From positions 62,001-126,000 of the forward strand of contig NZ_CAJYEB010000019.1 of NCBI RefSeq assembly GCF_913773735.1: a stretch of 64,000 nt of DNA, given 5' to 3'. The stretch is from an uncultured Massilia sp. GTDB taxonomy: Bacteria; Pseudomonadota; Gammaproteobacteria; Burkholderiales; Burkholderiaceae_D. Positions 8,278 to 18,058 of this stretch are shown piece after piece. Made by a program: the position numbers and the translations under genes. Each line of letters opens with the position of its first letter. Positions within the stretch are counted from its first letter, which is position 1. The notes under the pieces were generated by a model that was given only the letters and a program-made list of their open reading frames with translations, ran no database searches and was not told the origin of the DNA.

Positions 8278-9897
8278 TCATTTCCCCGTTGGTTTATCCG
8301 CCTCCAACAGATGCCACTTCAACTCGGCACTCTCCAGTGGCAGCATCCAGTCGCGCTTGGGGTCGGGGAAAGATTGTCCTGCGGTCAGCCAGCGCTGTCG
8401 CCAGGCCTGATTGACTTCCTGTTCCAGCGGATGGCCAGGCGCAAGCCAAGGCTGCCAGGTTCCCGTGATCGGGCAGACCTTGTTTCCGCTACATTCCACG
8501 GGCGGGGCCAAGCGCGGGACGTGCCGGGACAACCTGAGCGCCGTGCGCGGCGCAACCATGCCGCCGTTGTTGTGGACGGTAAGCACGCGCTGCCAAACGA
8601 TCCCGGCAATGGCACCCTTTCCCGTGCCGCTCGGGTAGCGCGGCTGTTCGAATGCCTCGCCCCTGCTGTAGAGGCCGGGTGGAACCGTGGCAAGGAAGGC
8701 GCGTACCTCGGCGGATTCCTTTGGCGCCATAGGTTGCCAGTAGCTGGCGAAAGGCGCCTGGGGCGCGTCGGTCGTTTCCGCTATAGGCCTAAAGGCATAG
8801 GCGCTGTCGAGGAAGTAGCGTCCCTTCCTGAGCGAGGCTTCGGTCGGTGCCGGAGCCTCGGACGCGGGCACGACGGCCATGGCCGTCGCGAGCAGGCTTT
8901 TGCGGGTTCCATCCCATGGCGGTAGTGGTGCCGGTGGCAGGGGCAGGATCTTGTCGAGGTTCGGGAAGCGGCGGTCGGGGTTGGACTCGAGTGCGTCACC
9001 AAGCATGTTGTAACGTTGGGCACGTGCCTTGTCGATGAACGGTACGAACATGTCTTCTAGTTTGCTAGGGTGGTCAAACTCGATAGCCAAGCTGTTTGCG
9101 CAGCTCTTGCAGCCGCCCTTCACGCCCTCGTGCAGGGCGCGCATCACGCGGTCGCGAGTTTGCTGAGTCGCCCTGCCAAGTTCCGAACCATCCGGTGCCC
9201 TGGGGACGTCATACATGTATTCCAGTTCTTCTGCGGCCGGGCCGTAGCCTTGGGCTAGCGCGCACTCGAACATCTTGATCGCAATCGGGATGTTGCCCCA
9301 GTAGCCCGGCTTCAGGTTGTCCGCGCCCGCGTCCATCTTCTCGCCCAGGAAGTGCATGGCATGCGGGCTACCCATCGCTGCCGCCTTCTGGAAAAAGGCG
9401 TAGGCTCGGTCGGGATCGCCGTTCACGCCCGTGGCGTTAAGATAGTAGGTGCCCATCCGGTCGTAGGCGGCCGGTACACCCAGTTCCATGGCCTCGGACA
9501 CCAGGGCCACCGCCTCGGTCGCGCCATGTGGCGGATCGTGCTTTTCAATGTACAGACTGGCCAGGTTCAGCATCGCCTTCCAGTGATGCCGTTCGCCGGC
9601 CTGACGGGTCAACTGAACGACCTGCTTGTAGTCGGGCTCTTCGATGAGAACTGTGCGATCTTCTAACGCGCGCGCCTCCAGGAACCAGTCTTCGGCCTGG
9701 GCATCGATCGGTGGCCCCTTGCTCGCTTCGGTCTGGCATTCGAACGAGGCGATGTGCGGATTGAATGGCGGCAGGGGTTGCATGTGGGGGGGGACCTTGG
9801 TTTTGTCCATATCGCAGGCCATTAGGAAAGTGAGACTCATCAGGAAGGTTGCCAAATTGCGGCAACGCCGTAGGGGAAAAGCGGCAAGGGTGCGCAT
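8278..9897 (-). CDS. Sel1-repeat lipoprotein, probable immunity protein for the adjacent PLD effector
   Basis: 539 residues. The signal peptide ends in a lipobox (FLMAC, Cys28), so it is probably a lipoprotein facing the periplasm. Residues about 75-215 hold Sel1-like helical repeats (WKAMLNLASLYIEKHDPP, AAYDRMGTYYLNATGVNGD, AMHFLGEKMDAG). The C-terminal half resembles a domain (DUF6396-like) that I associate with T6SS-linked Sel1 proteins, a recollection rather than a search result. The gene starts three bases after the effector stop. Established parallel: the P. aeruginosa PldB (Tle5b) immunity proteins carry Sel1-like repeats. By position and type this is the likely protector against the lipase; that role is inferred. 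Confidence 0.75.
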   Translation of the reverse strand: MRTLAAFPLRRCRNLATFLMSLTFLMACDMDKTKVPPHMQPLPPFNPHIASFECQTEASKGPPIDAQAEDWFLEARALEDRTVLIEEPDYKQVVQLTRQAGERHHWKAMLNLASLYIEKHDPPHGATEAVALVSEAMELGVPAAYDRMGTYYLNATGVNGDPDRAYAFFQKAAAMGSPHAMHFLGEKMDAGADNLKPGYWGNIPIAIKMFECALAQGYGPAAEELEYMYDVPRAPDGSELGRATQQTRDRVMRALHEGVKGGCKSCANSLAIEFDHPSKLEDMFVPFIDKARAQRYNMLGDALESNPDRRFPNLDKILPLPPAPLPPWDGTRKSLLATAMAVVPASEAPAPTEASLRKGRYFLDSAYAFRPIAETTDAPQAPFASYWQPMAPKESAEVRAFLATVPPGLYSRGEAFEQPRYPSGTGKGAIAGIVWQRVLTVHNNGGMVAPRTALRLSRHVPRLAPPVECSGNKVCPITGTWQPWLAPGHPLEQEVNQAWRQRWLTAGQSFPDPKRDWMLPLESAELKWHLLEADKPTGK

Positions 9898-9900
9898 GGC

Positions 9901-11943
9901 TCAACCGAAGCGGATAGTCGAGCTTCGACCATCGTCCAGCGGGACGATAAAGCCCTCCATCAGCTTTTCCTTCGGAGCGGTTGAGGGCGATTTCTGTCTT
10001 TCCTTGTTCTTTTTCATTAGCTTTACCCAGTCCTTAAAGGTTTGTGCGACTTCCTGTCGGGTAGCGTTTCCGCCGTCATATAGTCCGCCGGTGAGCTGCG
10101 ACCAGATCCGTTTTCGCAAGGCGGTTGCATGACGCAGGTCGTTCGTGGTGAGATTAATCTCACTGTCCACCGCCATGCTGCGCTGGTTCAGGTTGGCGCT
10201 GCCGAGCGTGAAAAAGCCGTCGTCGACCAGTAGCAGCTTGGAATGAATGTAGATTTCGCGGTAACGCCACTGGCGCCGCGCCTGGTTGAATTCGCAGGCG
10301 TTAAGCACGGCAACGCATACTCGCAGGCCGAATGTTTCCTTGAGGATCAGTTCGGAAGGCTTGTCAATGCTGTTTGCAGTCGGGATGACGTCCGTTAACG
10401 CTTGTGGCACGCTCGCGACCCTGTCAGCGACGTTTCTTAAGAACGGCTGCTTTGACGCTGTTCCCTGAGCCCTGGCCTTTTCCTTTTCATTCGCTTCCTC
10501 GATCATCTTGACCTGGGCGGTCATGCCGTCCTGCTGGCCCAAGGTTGCCAAGGTGTCGTACGTACGCGGAACCATCTCTGCACGTTCAGGCGCTGGGATG
10601 ACCACGAACACATGCATAACCGGCAGGTCCTCAATGCCCTTTCCGATCTTTGCGCAACTGCGTTTCCACCCAGCGATGACTTTTTTTCGTATCGCTAGCA
10701 AGTGCTCGGCCCAGTCCTGGTACTGGAAATATTGGTTTTCCATGTACAGGTAGCCTGTCCCTCCAGCAGCCACCCGGGTCGCATTGAAGTAAATGTCTTT
10801 GATCGTAAAGTCGTCTTCTTCGGGCTGCGTCCTGACAATCTGCACCGTCGAGTCACCGGGTGCGGCTTTGCGCAACAAGGCGGACGGCGGCTTGTCGCAC
10901 ACGTATTGGTTGGCCTTCGTACCGCCACCCGCACGTGCCCATGCCCGCTCGAAATTCTCATGAAGCGGTATGAGTGCCCGACCGCCATCAATGCGGCAAG
11001 CGTAGTCACGGTACGGCTTCAAGGTCTCGAAGTCGAAGCTGCCGTCGACGCCCTGCGCATGCTCCTTCTTCGTCTTGGCCGCGCCTTGTTCGCGCAGCGG
11101 ATTCTCGACGCCATGTTCGGGGGTGTCCCAGTAATCGGTCAGGGAGTTTAGGCCCATAACGTAACCGACGGCTTTCTTGCCGTCGTTATAGGCGAAGTCG
11201 ATCAGGATCGGCTTTTGATGGTGGGTCCCGCAGTATGTCAGTAGTTTGCTCTCGACGGCATCGGGCTTTCTCGTCTCGTGGCCAAGCGAGTCTTCGATGC
11301 TGCTTGAATCGCCGTCGCGCGTGCGAATAGTGATGCCCTGCAGGCGTCCCGCAAATGCCGCTTTGTACCAGCTGCAGCAATACTCCTCCCTGGCCATGGC
11401 CGCCAGCCTGTCGCCCGAGAGGTTCCATTCCTTCTTGTGACGGTTATTCCGGGCATGCTCCTGTATCAGTTGCAGACTGCGCTTGGCATTGATTTGCTGG
11501 ACTTCCACATCGCTTTCCTGAGTGCGCCAGGGCCTTGTCCCATGGGTGTGGCCCGGCATATGCTCTTGTATGAATCCGCCGCTGTGGCTATACCAGACCA
11601 ACAGGCGGACCTGCACGCCCCGCTTTCCCGCGGCAATCAAAAGATCGCCATAGGTCTCGGCCCGCGGCCAGTTGTATCCATTTCGTACCAACTCCATTCC
11701 TGGGTCGAAACCCCAGCACACCAGGTCGATGCTGCCTTTCGCTTCCTGAATGTCCTTGGCGATGGCGGCGAAGCCTTCCTTGCCACAGATATGAAGGCTG
11801 AGCTTGTTATTGTGCGTAATGGGATGGGTGGCGTTTCCCTTCTTGTTCTTGTTCTCCGCAAACCACTGGATAGTGCTTGTCGCATTGCCGCTGACTTCGT
11901 CGATGTGAACCGTTTCGGTTCGCAGATAGTTTTCGGAGCCCAT
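9901..11943 (-). CDS. Phospholipase D-family T6SS effector (Tle5-like)
   Basis: 680 residues with two HKD motifs: HQKPILID at residues 242-249 and HSKLLLVD at 567-574, the second followed by GSANLNQRSM, the usual PLD continuation. Such enzymes cleave phospholipid headgroups (often phosphatidylethanolamine) through a covalent phosphohistidine. No signal peptide is seen, as expected for a VgrG-delivered toxin. It starts 28 bases after vgrG, and a Sel1 lipoprotein follows directly, the layout of Tle5 effector-immunity pairs. Base composition is clearly more A/T-rich than the flanking chromosome, pointing to transfer. It could also act on eukaryotic membranes, as PldA and PldB do. Confidence 0.88.
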   Translation of the reverse strand: MGSENYLRTETVHIDEVSGNATSTIQWFAENKNKKGNATHPITHNNKLSLHICGKEGFAAIAKDIQEAKGSIDLVCWGFDPGMELVRNGYNWPRAETYGDLLIAAGKRGVQVRLLVWYSHSGGFIQEHMPGHTHGTRPWRTQESDVEVQQINAKRSLQLIQEHARNNRHKKEWNLSGDRLAAMAREEYCCSWYKAAFAGRLQGITIRTRDGDSSSIEDSLGHETRKPDAVESKLLTYCGTHHQKPILIDFAYNDGKKAVGYVMGLNSLTDYWDTPEHGVENPLREQGAAKTKKEHAQGVDGSFDFETLKPYRDYACRIDGGRALIPLHENFERAWARAGGGTKANQYVCDKPPSALLRKAAPGDSTVQIVRTQPEEDDFTIKDIYFNATRVAAGGTGYLYMENQYFQYQDWAEHLLAIRKKVIAGWKRSCAKIGKGIEDLPVMHVFVVIPAPERAEMVPRTYDTLATLGQQDGMTAQVKMIEEANEKEKARAQGTASKQPFLRNVADRVASVPQALTDVIPTANSIDKPSELILKETFGLRVCVAVLNACEFNQARRQWRYREIYIHSKLLLVDDGFFTLGSANLNQRSMAVDSEINLTTNDLRHATALRKRIWSQLTGGLYDGGNATRQEVAQTFKDWVKLMKKNKERQKSPSTAPKEKLMEGFIVPLDDGRSSTIRFG

Positions 11944-11971
11944 GAGATCCCCTGTTCAGTTCGCTGCCAAT

Positions 11972-14725
11972 TCAGGAATGCGTGCGCCCGTCTGCCGATC
12001 CATCGAGCGAGCGTGCCCCCTGGTTCGACAACATCTGCTCACTGTGCAAGGCTTTGTCCTTGGGATCGAATTTCTCCCAAGCCTTGAGATCGAATTTTTC
12101 GCCGTTCGCCAGCTCGACCGTGTAGCCCGGTGTCCCGCCCGTATGCTCGATGGCGATACGTCCCAGGTCGTCGGTGATCCCTTCGTCGACCTGGCTGCCG
12201 TTCTTGTAAAGGGTGTAGGGGACGTTCGCGAACGGGCGGCCGCTTTCCGGATGGGTTTGCAGCATGAAGAGCAACTGCTTCGGATCTTCCGGCGTCTTCG
12301 GTTCCGCAATGGCGATCTTGTGCTCCGTCGATGGTTGCGGCCGATTCTGGGACGCGAGGGTTTCGAGGTTACCGTGGAAGAGCGCCGGCTTGGGTGCGAA
12401 GACCTGCATGCGGTCGGTGATTTCGACCATGCATTCGGGGCCATGCAACCGCACCCCTTTCTTCCCCTTCAGGTCGATCCAGTCGGTTTGGCTGATCAGG
12501 GAGAGGACCTTGTTGGCAATGACCTGGATGTCGTCGTCATGCGCCTGCACCGTGATCTTGCCGGAAGCTGCAACCAGCTTCATGCCGGCCTTGTGGACGA
12601 ACAGGCGGAACGTTTGCCTGATGCTTGCGAACAGGCTGTCGCCCGTTGCGATCGAAAGGTTGCGCCCAGCCGTCAGCGCCGTGTGCTCGGCGCTGGCGAT
12701 GTGGGTCGATTGTGCCGAGGTCGTCTCAATTCCCGCTGGGCTAGCAAGGACGAGGTGGGGCTGGGATAGCTCAGGAAACTCGTTGCCGGTGCCGCGTACC
12801 GCGTCATTTTGCGCCTTCAGCGAATCGGCGACGTCGTGCTGCTGTCCGCTTTCCTGCGCCAAGCCTTGCAGTGCGGCGGTCGCCTGGTCATCGTGCAGCT
12901 TGTGCGCCGCGTCCAGCCGGTTTGCCGTTTCGCCCATGTCCTTGATCGGCCCACGCCCGGCTTGCCGCGCTTCGGTCGTGATCAATAGTCCCTTGGCTGC
13001 GCGCGCCACGCCATGCCCGTCGGTGCGCAACTCCCAGCCTTCCCCGCGCGCGTCCTTGCGGCCCGCGTTGTCCTCGATGCGCGTGATGTGGCCGAGCGAC
13101 AGTTGACTGCACTGGTGATCGCTTTTCAGCTGCGCCTGGATTCTATCTGGCGTGTCATCCAGCACGAGGTGGTTGCCGCGGACCCCGCCACCCAGTTCGC
13201 GGCTGCGCAGGCCGGCAAGCGTCTGCTGCTCCGGCAGGGACCACGGCGGCATGTGGGTTTGGTTGTAGAGCGCGCCGAGTATGAGCGGATGGTCGATATT
13301 CCCATTCGCGTAGACGACACCCACTTCCTCGCCGACGCGGGGCAAGCGGATCTGCCCGAACTGGTCGCCGGCGGCTGGCGTCATCACCCGGATCCACGGC
13401 GAGCTCATCTCATTGTAGTCACCCAGCCGGTCCCAGTGAAACTGCAGCTTGACGCGCCCATAGCCGTCGGTGTGGATGTCGGCGCCGGCCGGGCCGACGA
13501 CAATGGCCGTGTGCAGCCCCATGTAGGTAGCCGGCTCGCTGTTGTAGTTGCGACCGGGACGCCAGCGAATGTCCTGGCGGATGCACCTCAAACGATTTTC
13601 GTAGCGCGAGGGTGCCCCCGGACCAGCCTGGTAATTGTTCGATACCTCGTGGTCGGCGGACAGGATCAGGTAATAACGGTCTCCAATGCCGCGGCGCGGT
13701 TCAGCGTCGTATCGGCGTGCGCGCGACTCGGCGCTGAAGTGGCCGCCGAGCTTGAACCTGCGACCGGGCAGCACGAAGCGCTCATTGCCCTTCGCCTCGA
13801 AATACTGCGTGTCCTTGTCCGCTTCATCCATACGGCGCGCCGCCAGTTGTTCACCGTCGGAGTACAAGCGAAAGCCGTAGGAGCCGGTGTCCTCGTAGAC
13901 CTCGTAAGGGAAAATATCCCCTTGCTGGTTGAGGGAAGCGGCTTCAGCGCGTTGCACGCGAGGGTTCTTGTAGTCGAAAGTCGCCAGCGTGGCGCGGCCT
14001 GAGCCCAGGCGCCGGATTGCCGTCCATTCGTGAATGCCGTCGTCTTCGTGCGAGCCACCCTGGTCATGGAACGAAATGACGACCATTTCCTCATGGATGG
14101 GCGGGGCCATGAAGCTGTTATCCGAAATCATGAGCTGGTGACCATCAAACCTGTGCTCGTACCAATAGTAGAGGCCCAGTGCTTCCCAGCGCCGGTGCAG
14201 ATGGTTGTAGTCGGTTTCGTTGTACTGGTTGGCGACGGTCAGCTTCGACTCGTCGATCGGGTACATCTGCCAGTCGGCCTGACGGTAGTGCCGCAGGGTT
14301 TCCTCGGTGATCTCCCGCACGTTCTTGTTATGGAACGAAACGCAGTTTTTGCTCAGGCGTGCGAACGCGAGCCAAGGCTCAAGCACCATCCGGTAGAAAG
14401 CAAAACCGCCGTCGCCGCGCAGGAAACGGAATTCAGTGATGTAGCCATTGAAGTAACGTAATGACCCGTCTTCCCGGACCAGGGAGATCGTCACCATCCG
14501 GGCCATCAGCGTTTTCAGCGGGATACGCGCGTCATCCGACAGTACTTCGACATCGAAGCGGAAGCACCGCGACACCTCCTCATGAGCGACCAACTTGTTC
14601 GGCAGCAGGATCGCGGGCGGACCATCGTTCAAGGGGAAATCGAGCCGCATGAGACGGTTGTGCTGGGATGCACCGCTGAATGCCGACCGTGCGGCACCCG
14701 CCACGACCTCCTGGGTTTCGCCCAT
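11972..14725 (-). CDS. vgrG: Type VI secretion spike protein VgrG with DUF2345 and C-terminal TTR-like extension
   Basis: 917 residues. The N-terminal gp27-like part (MRLDFPLNDGPP, RYFNGYITEFRFLRGDGGFA) is followed by the gp5 OB-fold and needle region (GADIHTDGYGRVKLQFHWDR, SSPWIRVMTPAAGDQFGQ), then a DUF2345 block at roughly residues 640-790. The last ~107 residues (811-917; PFANVPYTLYKNGSQVDEG, TDDLGRIAIEHTGG) look like a transthyretin-type beta-sandwich. Such TTR extensions are known to dock Tle lipase effectors. GGGAGA lies 6 bases before the ATG. No tss structural genes are in the window, so this is an orphan vgrG cluster that must use an apparatus encoded elsewhere. Confidence 0.93.
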   Translation of the reverse strand: MGETQEVVAGAARSAFSGASQHNRLMRLDFPLNDGPPAILLPNKLVAHEEVSRCFRFDVEVLSDDARIPLKTLMARMVTISLVREDGSLRYFNGYITEFRFLRGDGGFAFYRMVLEPWLAFARLSKNCVSFHNKNVREITEETLRHYRQADWQMYPIDESKLTVANQYNETDYNHLHRRWEALGLYYWYEHRFDGHQLMISDNSFMAPPIHEEMVVISFHDQGGSHEDDGIHEWTAIRRLGSGRATLATFDYKNPRVQRAEAASLNQQGDIFPYEVYEDTGSYGFRLYSDGEQLAARRMDEADKDTQYFEAKGNERFVLPGRRFKLGGHFSAESRARRYDAEPRRGIGDRYYLILSADHEVSNNYQAGPGAPSRYENRLRCIRQDIRWRPGRNYNSEPATYMGLHTAIVVGPAGADIHTDGYGRVKLQFHWDRLGDYNEMSSPWIRVMTPAAGDQFGQIRLPRVGEEVGVVYANGNIDHPLILGALYNQTHMPPWSLPEQQTLAGLRSRELGGGVRGNHLVLDDTPDRIQAQLKSDHQCSQLSLGHITRIEDNAGRKDARGEGWELRTDGHGVARAAKGLLITTEARQAGRGPIKDMGETANRLDAAHKLHDDQATAALQGLAQESGQQHDVADSLKAQNDAVRGTGNEFPELSQPHLVLASPAGIETTSAQSTHIASAEHTALTAGRNLSIATGDSLFASIRQTFRLFVHKAGMKLVAASGKITVQAHDDDIQVIANKVLSLISQTDWIDLKGKKGVRLHGPECMVEITDRMQVFAPKPALFHGNLETLASQNRPQPSTEHKIAIAEPKTPEDPKQLLFMLQTHPESGRPFANVPYTLYKNGSQVDEGITDDLGRIAIEHTGGTPGYTVELANGEKFDLKAWEKFDPKDKALHSEQMLSNQGARSLDGSADGRTHS

Positions 14726-15652
14726 TGATTGTCTCCCGTTGCCCGTGCGGCCTTGGCCGAAGTGGAAAAGACTCAGCGAACACGTTACCCGGAGGCTGCC
14801 AAAACGAATTTAACCAGTATCAACACATTTCCCTGCGCCATCTCTACAGTTTTCTGACGGCTTTCCTGGAGAAATCGGCAATGCTCAGAACCCGACGTGA
14901 CACATTCAAACGCTTGCCACAAATAGGGTTTCCCGGCAATCTGCACGGATGGGCGAGTTCGTGAACGTCGGGCCGGCGTTGGTTCGCAGCCCCGTAACCT
15001 GGCTTCTTGGCAGGCCTTGCCCTGTACACTTCCGTGTGCAGGGCGCACTGGATAGCTGGACACATGCACTCGGGAACACTAGCCTCTCTGGCAGGATCCT
15101 GGCACGCTATGCAGGCAAATCAGGCAGGAGATACTTCGGCGGCTGGCATGTTCGCGCTTCTCATCTTCGCTAGCCGCGGCGATGAGTGCGGAGGATTGCC
15201 AACGGCTCGCGCATCAGAGCGGCATCCACCGATCGATGCATGCCGCGGTCAGCTACGTGATACGTGTGTTTCTCTACATGGCCTTGAAGCAGGCGCGCGT
15301 GACGCCGCACTGCGAATACGACGAGGCGCTACGCCGCGCGGCCGGCCTGGGGGAGCGCAAGCGCGCCAAGCTATTGCAGAGAGCAGCCTCACGCTACAAC
15401 GGCATCCTGGTCGGCCCCGAGGCATTGACGCCCGGCGCTTCGGAAAGGCGCGGCAGGAGGTGGGGTGGCGCCGCACTGGCGCCATAGGCATTTTCGTTTG
15501 CAGCCCTTCGGCATCGGCAATCAGTAGCGCAAACTCATCTGCGTTGCGCCGGTCCTGGTGCATGCCGCGCAGTTGCACGACGATGTGCCCGCACCGAAAT
15601 CATGCCGGGACCGGCGCCCCTTCCGACAGTTTCAGGGAAACACTGCTTTCCG
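14726..15652. other. Gene-poor region between vgrG and ychF
   Basis: About 930 bases with no gene I can support. The first ~230 bases are A/T-rich and hold the vgrG ribosome site. A plus-strand frame at 15182-15487 (101 codons; VSYVIRVFLYMALKQARV, ERKRAKLLQRAASRYNGIL) reads a little like a helical protein but is unrecognised. A minus-strand frame from a GTG at 15578 opens with RNADEFALLIADAEG, which then dissolves into low-complexity Arg/Pro. Both may be decayed remnants. No repeats, tRNA or clear insertion-sequence ends are seen. Confidence 0.5.
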
Positions 15653-16744
15653 TCAGACGTTGAACAGGAAGTTCAACACATCCCCATCCTTGACGACATA
15701 TTCCTTGCCTTCCGCGCGCATCTTGCCCGCTTCCTTGGCGCCGCCTTCGCCCTTGTAGGCGATGTAGTCATCGAAGGAAATGGTCTGCGCGCGGATGAAG
15801 CCGCGTTCGAAGTCGGTGTGGATCACGCCGGCCGCCTGCGGGGCGGTGGCGCCGATCGGCACGGTCCAGGCGCGCACTTCCTTCACGCCGGCGGTGAAGT
15901 AGGTCTGCAGGCCCAGCAGCTTGAAGGCGGCGCGGATCAGGCGGTCCAGGCCCGGCTCTTCCATGCCCAGGTCGCTCAGGAATTCCTGCTTGTCGGCGTC
16001 GTCCAGGTTGGCGATTTCCGCTTCGATGGCGGCCGAGATCGCGACGATCGGGGCGTTCTGCTTGTTGGCGAACTCGGTCAGCTGGTCCAGCAGCGGGTTG
16101 TCGGTGAAGCCGCTTTCCGACACGTTGGCCACGAACATGGCCGGCTTGGCCGTGATCAGGCACATCGGCTTGATCAGTTCCAGCTGGTCGGCGTCCAGGC
16201 CCAGCGTGCGCACCGGCTGGCCTTCGTTCAGGTGCGGCAGCATCTTCTCGATGATCGCGACCAGCTTGATCGCGTCCTTGTCGCCGGCGCGCGCCTTCTT
16301 CTGCTCGCGGTGCAGCACCTTCTCGGCGGTGCCCATGTCGGCCAGCGCCAGTTCGGTCTGGATGACTTCGATGTCGTCGATCGGGCTGACCTTGCCGGCC
16401 ACGTGGATCACGTTCGGGTCTTCGAAGCAGCGCACCACGTTGACGATGGCGTCGGTTTCGCGGATGTGCGACAGGAACTGGTTGCCCAGGCCCTCGCCCT
16501 TCGACGCGCCGGCCACCAGGCCCGCGATGTCGACGAACTCGACGATGGCTTTCACGACGCGCTCCGGCTTGACGATGGCCGACAGTTGCTCGATGCGCGG
16601 ATCCGGCACCTCGACGACGCCGACGTTCGGCTCGATGGTGCAGAACGGGTAGTTTTCAGCCGGGATGCCGGCCTTGGTCAGGGCGTTGAACAGGGTGGAC
16701 TTGCCGACGTTGGGCAGGCCGACGATGCCGCATTTGAGACTCAT
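15653..16744 (-). CDS. ychF: Redox-regulated ATPase YchF (OLA1 family)
   Basis: 363 residues, identical in length to the classic family. It starts [20 protein letters not shown] at 16744; an in-frame extension upstream is not conserved-looking. The P-loop is GLPNVGKST, the G3 motif is DIAGLV, and the C-terminal TGS domain ends [20 protein letters not shown] then DVLNFLFNV. YchF is an Obg-like ATPase (not GTPase) that associates with ribosomes and influences the oxidative stress response. In many betaproteobacteria it sits near pth and rplY; here it is separated from them by other genes. Confidence 0.96.
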   Translation of the reverse strand: MSLKCGIVGLPNVGKSTLFNALTKAGIPAENYPFCTIEPNVGVVEVPDPRIEQLSAIVKPERVVKAIVEFVDIAGLVAGASKGEGLGNQFLSHIRETDAIVNVVRCFEDPNVIHVAGKVSPIDDIEVIQTELALADMGTAEKVLHREQKKARAGDKDAIKLVAIIEKMLPHLNEGQPVRTLGLDADQLELIKPMCLITAKPAMFVANVSESGFTDNPLLDQLTEFANKQNAPIVAISAAIEAEIANLDDADKQEFLSDLGMEEPGLDRLIRAAFKLLGLQTYFTAGVKEVRAWTVPIGATAPQAAGVIHTDFERGFIRAQTISFDDYIAYKGEGGAKEAGKMRAEGKEYVVKDGDVLNFLFNV

Positions 16745-16861
16745 GGGAAGCTTTCTGGGGTCGAATTTCGAAACCCCGTATTGTACCTCCGCTCGCTGCC
16801 GAAGATCGCAATCCGGCCGCAAATGCGGCGATTTGCCGGTCTTCGGCCCTGACGGCGTCGC

Positions 16862-17959
16862 TCAAAGGGGACGGATCCGCGCCGGATCGGGCCGCGCCAC
16901 GAAGGCGGCGAAGTCGTCGCGCAGCCGTTCTCCCTCGTCCATCGCCCGGCGCCACGCCTGGATGCGGGCGTCGTGGTCCAGGCCGTAGAACTGGAAATCG
17001 CTGCGGTCGATGAGCTTTCCGCGCGGCATTTTTGCCAGGAAATCGCGGCTGGGCGCCACCACCAGCACATTGTCCAGCCAGCCGCGGTTCGGCCCGCGCG
17101 CGGCGCGGCGCCAGGGCATGGCCTTGTCCAGCCAGCCGGGCACGATGTGCTCCGAAAAATGCGGATACAGCACGATCGCGCCCGGTTCGCGCGCGGCGAT
17201 GCGCCCGTAGGGCAGCGCCAGGTTGTAGTCGATGAGGCCGCCGTCCCAGTAGTGGCCCGGCGGCGCGCCGGCGATGTCGCGCACCGGTTTCATCAGCATC
17301 GGCAGCGTGCCCGAGGCCAGCAGGCTGGCGGCGAGATTCTCCTTGGTGAGCGGCGCGAACTGCGTTGCGAAACCGTCGAACGGCTGCGCCAGCCAGGCCG
17401 CGCCGGCGCGCACGTCGCCAATGACGACGCGGTCCATCAGCCGCGCCAGCCGGTCGCGCGAGAACAGGTTGTGCAGGGCCGCGGCCGCGAAGCCGCGCAG
17501 TTCGGCATGGCGGTGGCCGGGCGCGGCGAGCGCGCGCTTGCCGCGCACCGCCAGCACCTGCAGGCGGTAGTGCGGGTGGGCGACGATGTCGTCCTCGTGG
17601 CCGCGCACGAATTCGCCCAGCAGGCCCTGCACGACGGCGTCGATCTGCTCCTGGCCGGGCTTGGTGCTGGCATAGCGCTGGCCGCTGTACAGCGTGCCCA
17701 GGCGCCGGAACGCCTCCGCCGGGTCGCGCTGGCAGGCGGCCGCCATGCGCCAGGCGCCGATCGAGGAGCCGACCAGGATGCGTTCGCGCTGCGCGCCGGG
17801 GAACCAGTGGCCGAACAGCCACTGGTCGAGCGCGCGGAACACCAGGCCCTTGGGACCGCCGGCCGCGGCCGGGACGACGGCGATGTCCTGGGCGCGCAGG
17901 CCATGGGCGCGGATGTGGGCCAGGGCCGCCGGCCCGGCGTGGAACGTCAGTGCATGCAT
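16862..17959 (-). CDS. Patatin-like phospholipase family protein
   Basis: 365 residues from ATG 17959 (MHALTFHAGPAALAHI); the frame runs open further upstream without a good start. The serine hydrolase elbow is GSSIGAW and the partner aspartate lies in WDGGLIDYN (the patatin DG-A/G motif). The oxyanion loop is AAAGGPKGLVF, less glycine-rich than the usual GGGxRG but of the same form. There is no signal peptide, so it is cytoplasmic or exported by another route. Patatins hydrolyse acyl esters of lipids; the substrate is unknown. It is divergent from the DUF3857 gene, with about 100 bases between the starts. Confidence 0.85.
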   Translation of the reverse strand: MHALTFHAGPAALAHIRAHGLRAQDIAVVPAAAGGPKGLVFRALDQWLFGHWFPGAQRERILVGSSIGAWRMAAACQRDPAEAFRRLGTLYSGQRYASTKPGQEQIDAVVQGLLGEFVRGHEDDIVAHPHYRLQVLAVRGKRALAAPGHRHAELRGFAAAALHNLFSRDRLARLMDRVVIGDVRAGAAWLAQPFDGFATQFAPLTKENLAASLLASGTLPMLMKPVRDIAGAPPGHYWDGGLIDYNLALPYGRIAAREPGAIVLYPHFSEHIVPGWLDKAMPWRRAARGPNRGWLDNVLVVAPSRDFLAKMPRGKLIDRSDFQFYGLDHDARIQAWRRAMDEGERLRDDFAAFVARPDPARIRPL

Positions 17960-18058
17960 GGCGAAATTATCGCAGGAAGCGCGCGCTTGCGTTCGCGCAA
18001 GGGTCGAGGATTGAGCATTCGTAACAATGGTCCGGTTGACCACGCAACTGGAGTCCGT

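Noticed and set aside
15249..15578. Minus-strand frame opening with RNADEFALLIADAEG as a GGDEF protein
   Set aside because: The motif lacks the GG of GGDEF, no domain surrounds it, and the rest is Arg/Pro low complexity. At best a remnant; described only within the gene-poor region.
16973..18058. In-frame upstream extension of the transglutaminase gene
   Set aside because: It runs antisense to the patatin gene and lacks a ribosome site; a signal peptide and GGAG define the start at 18059.
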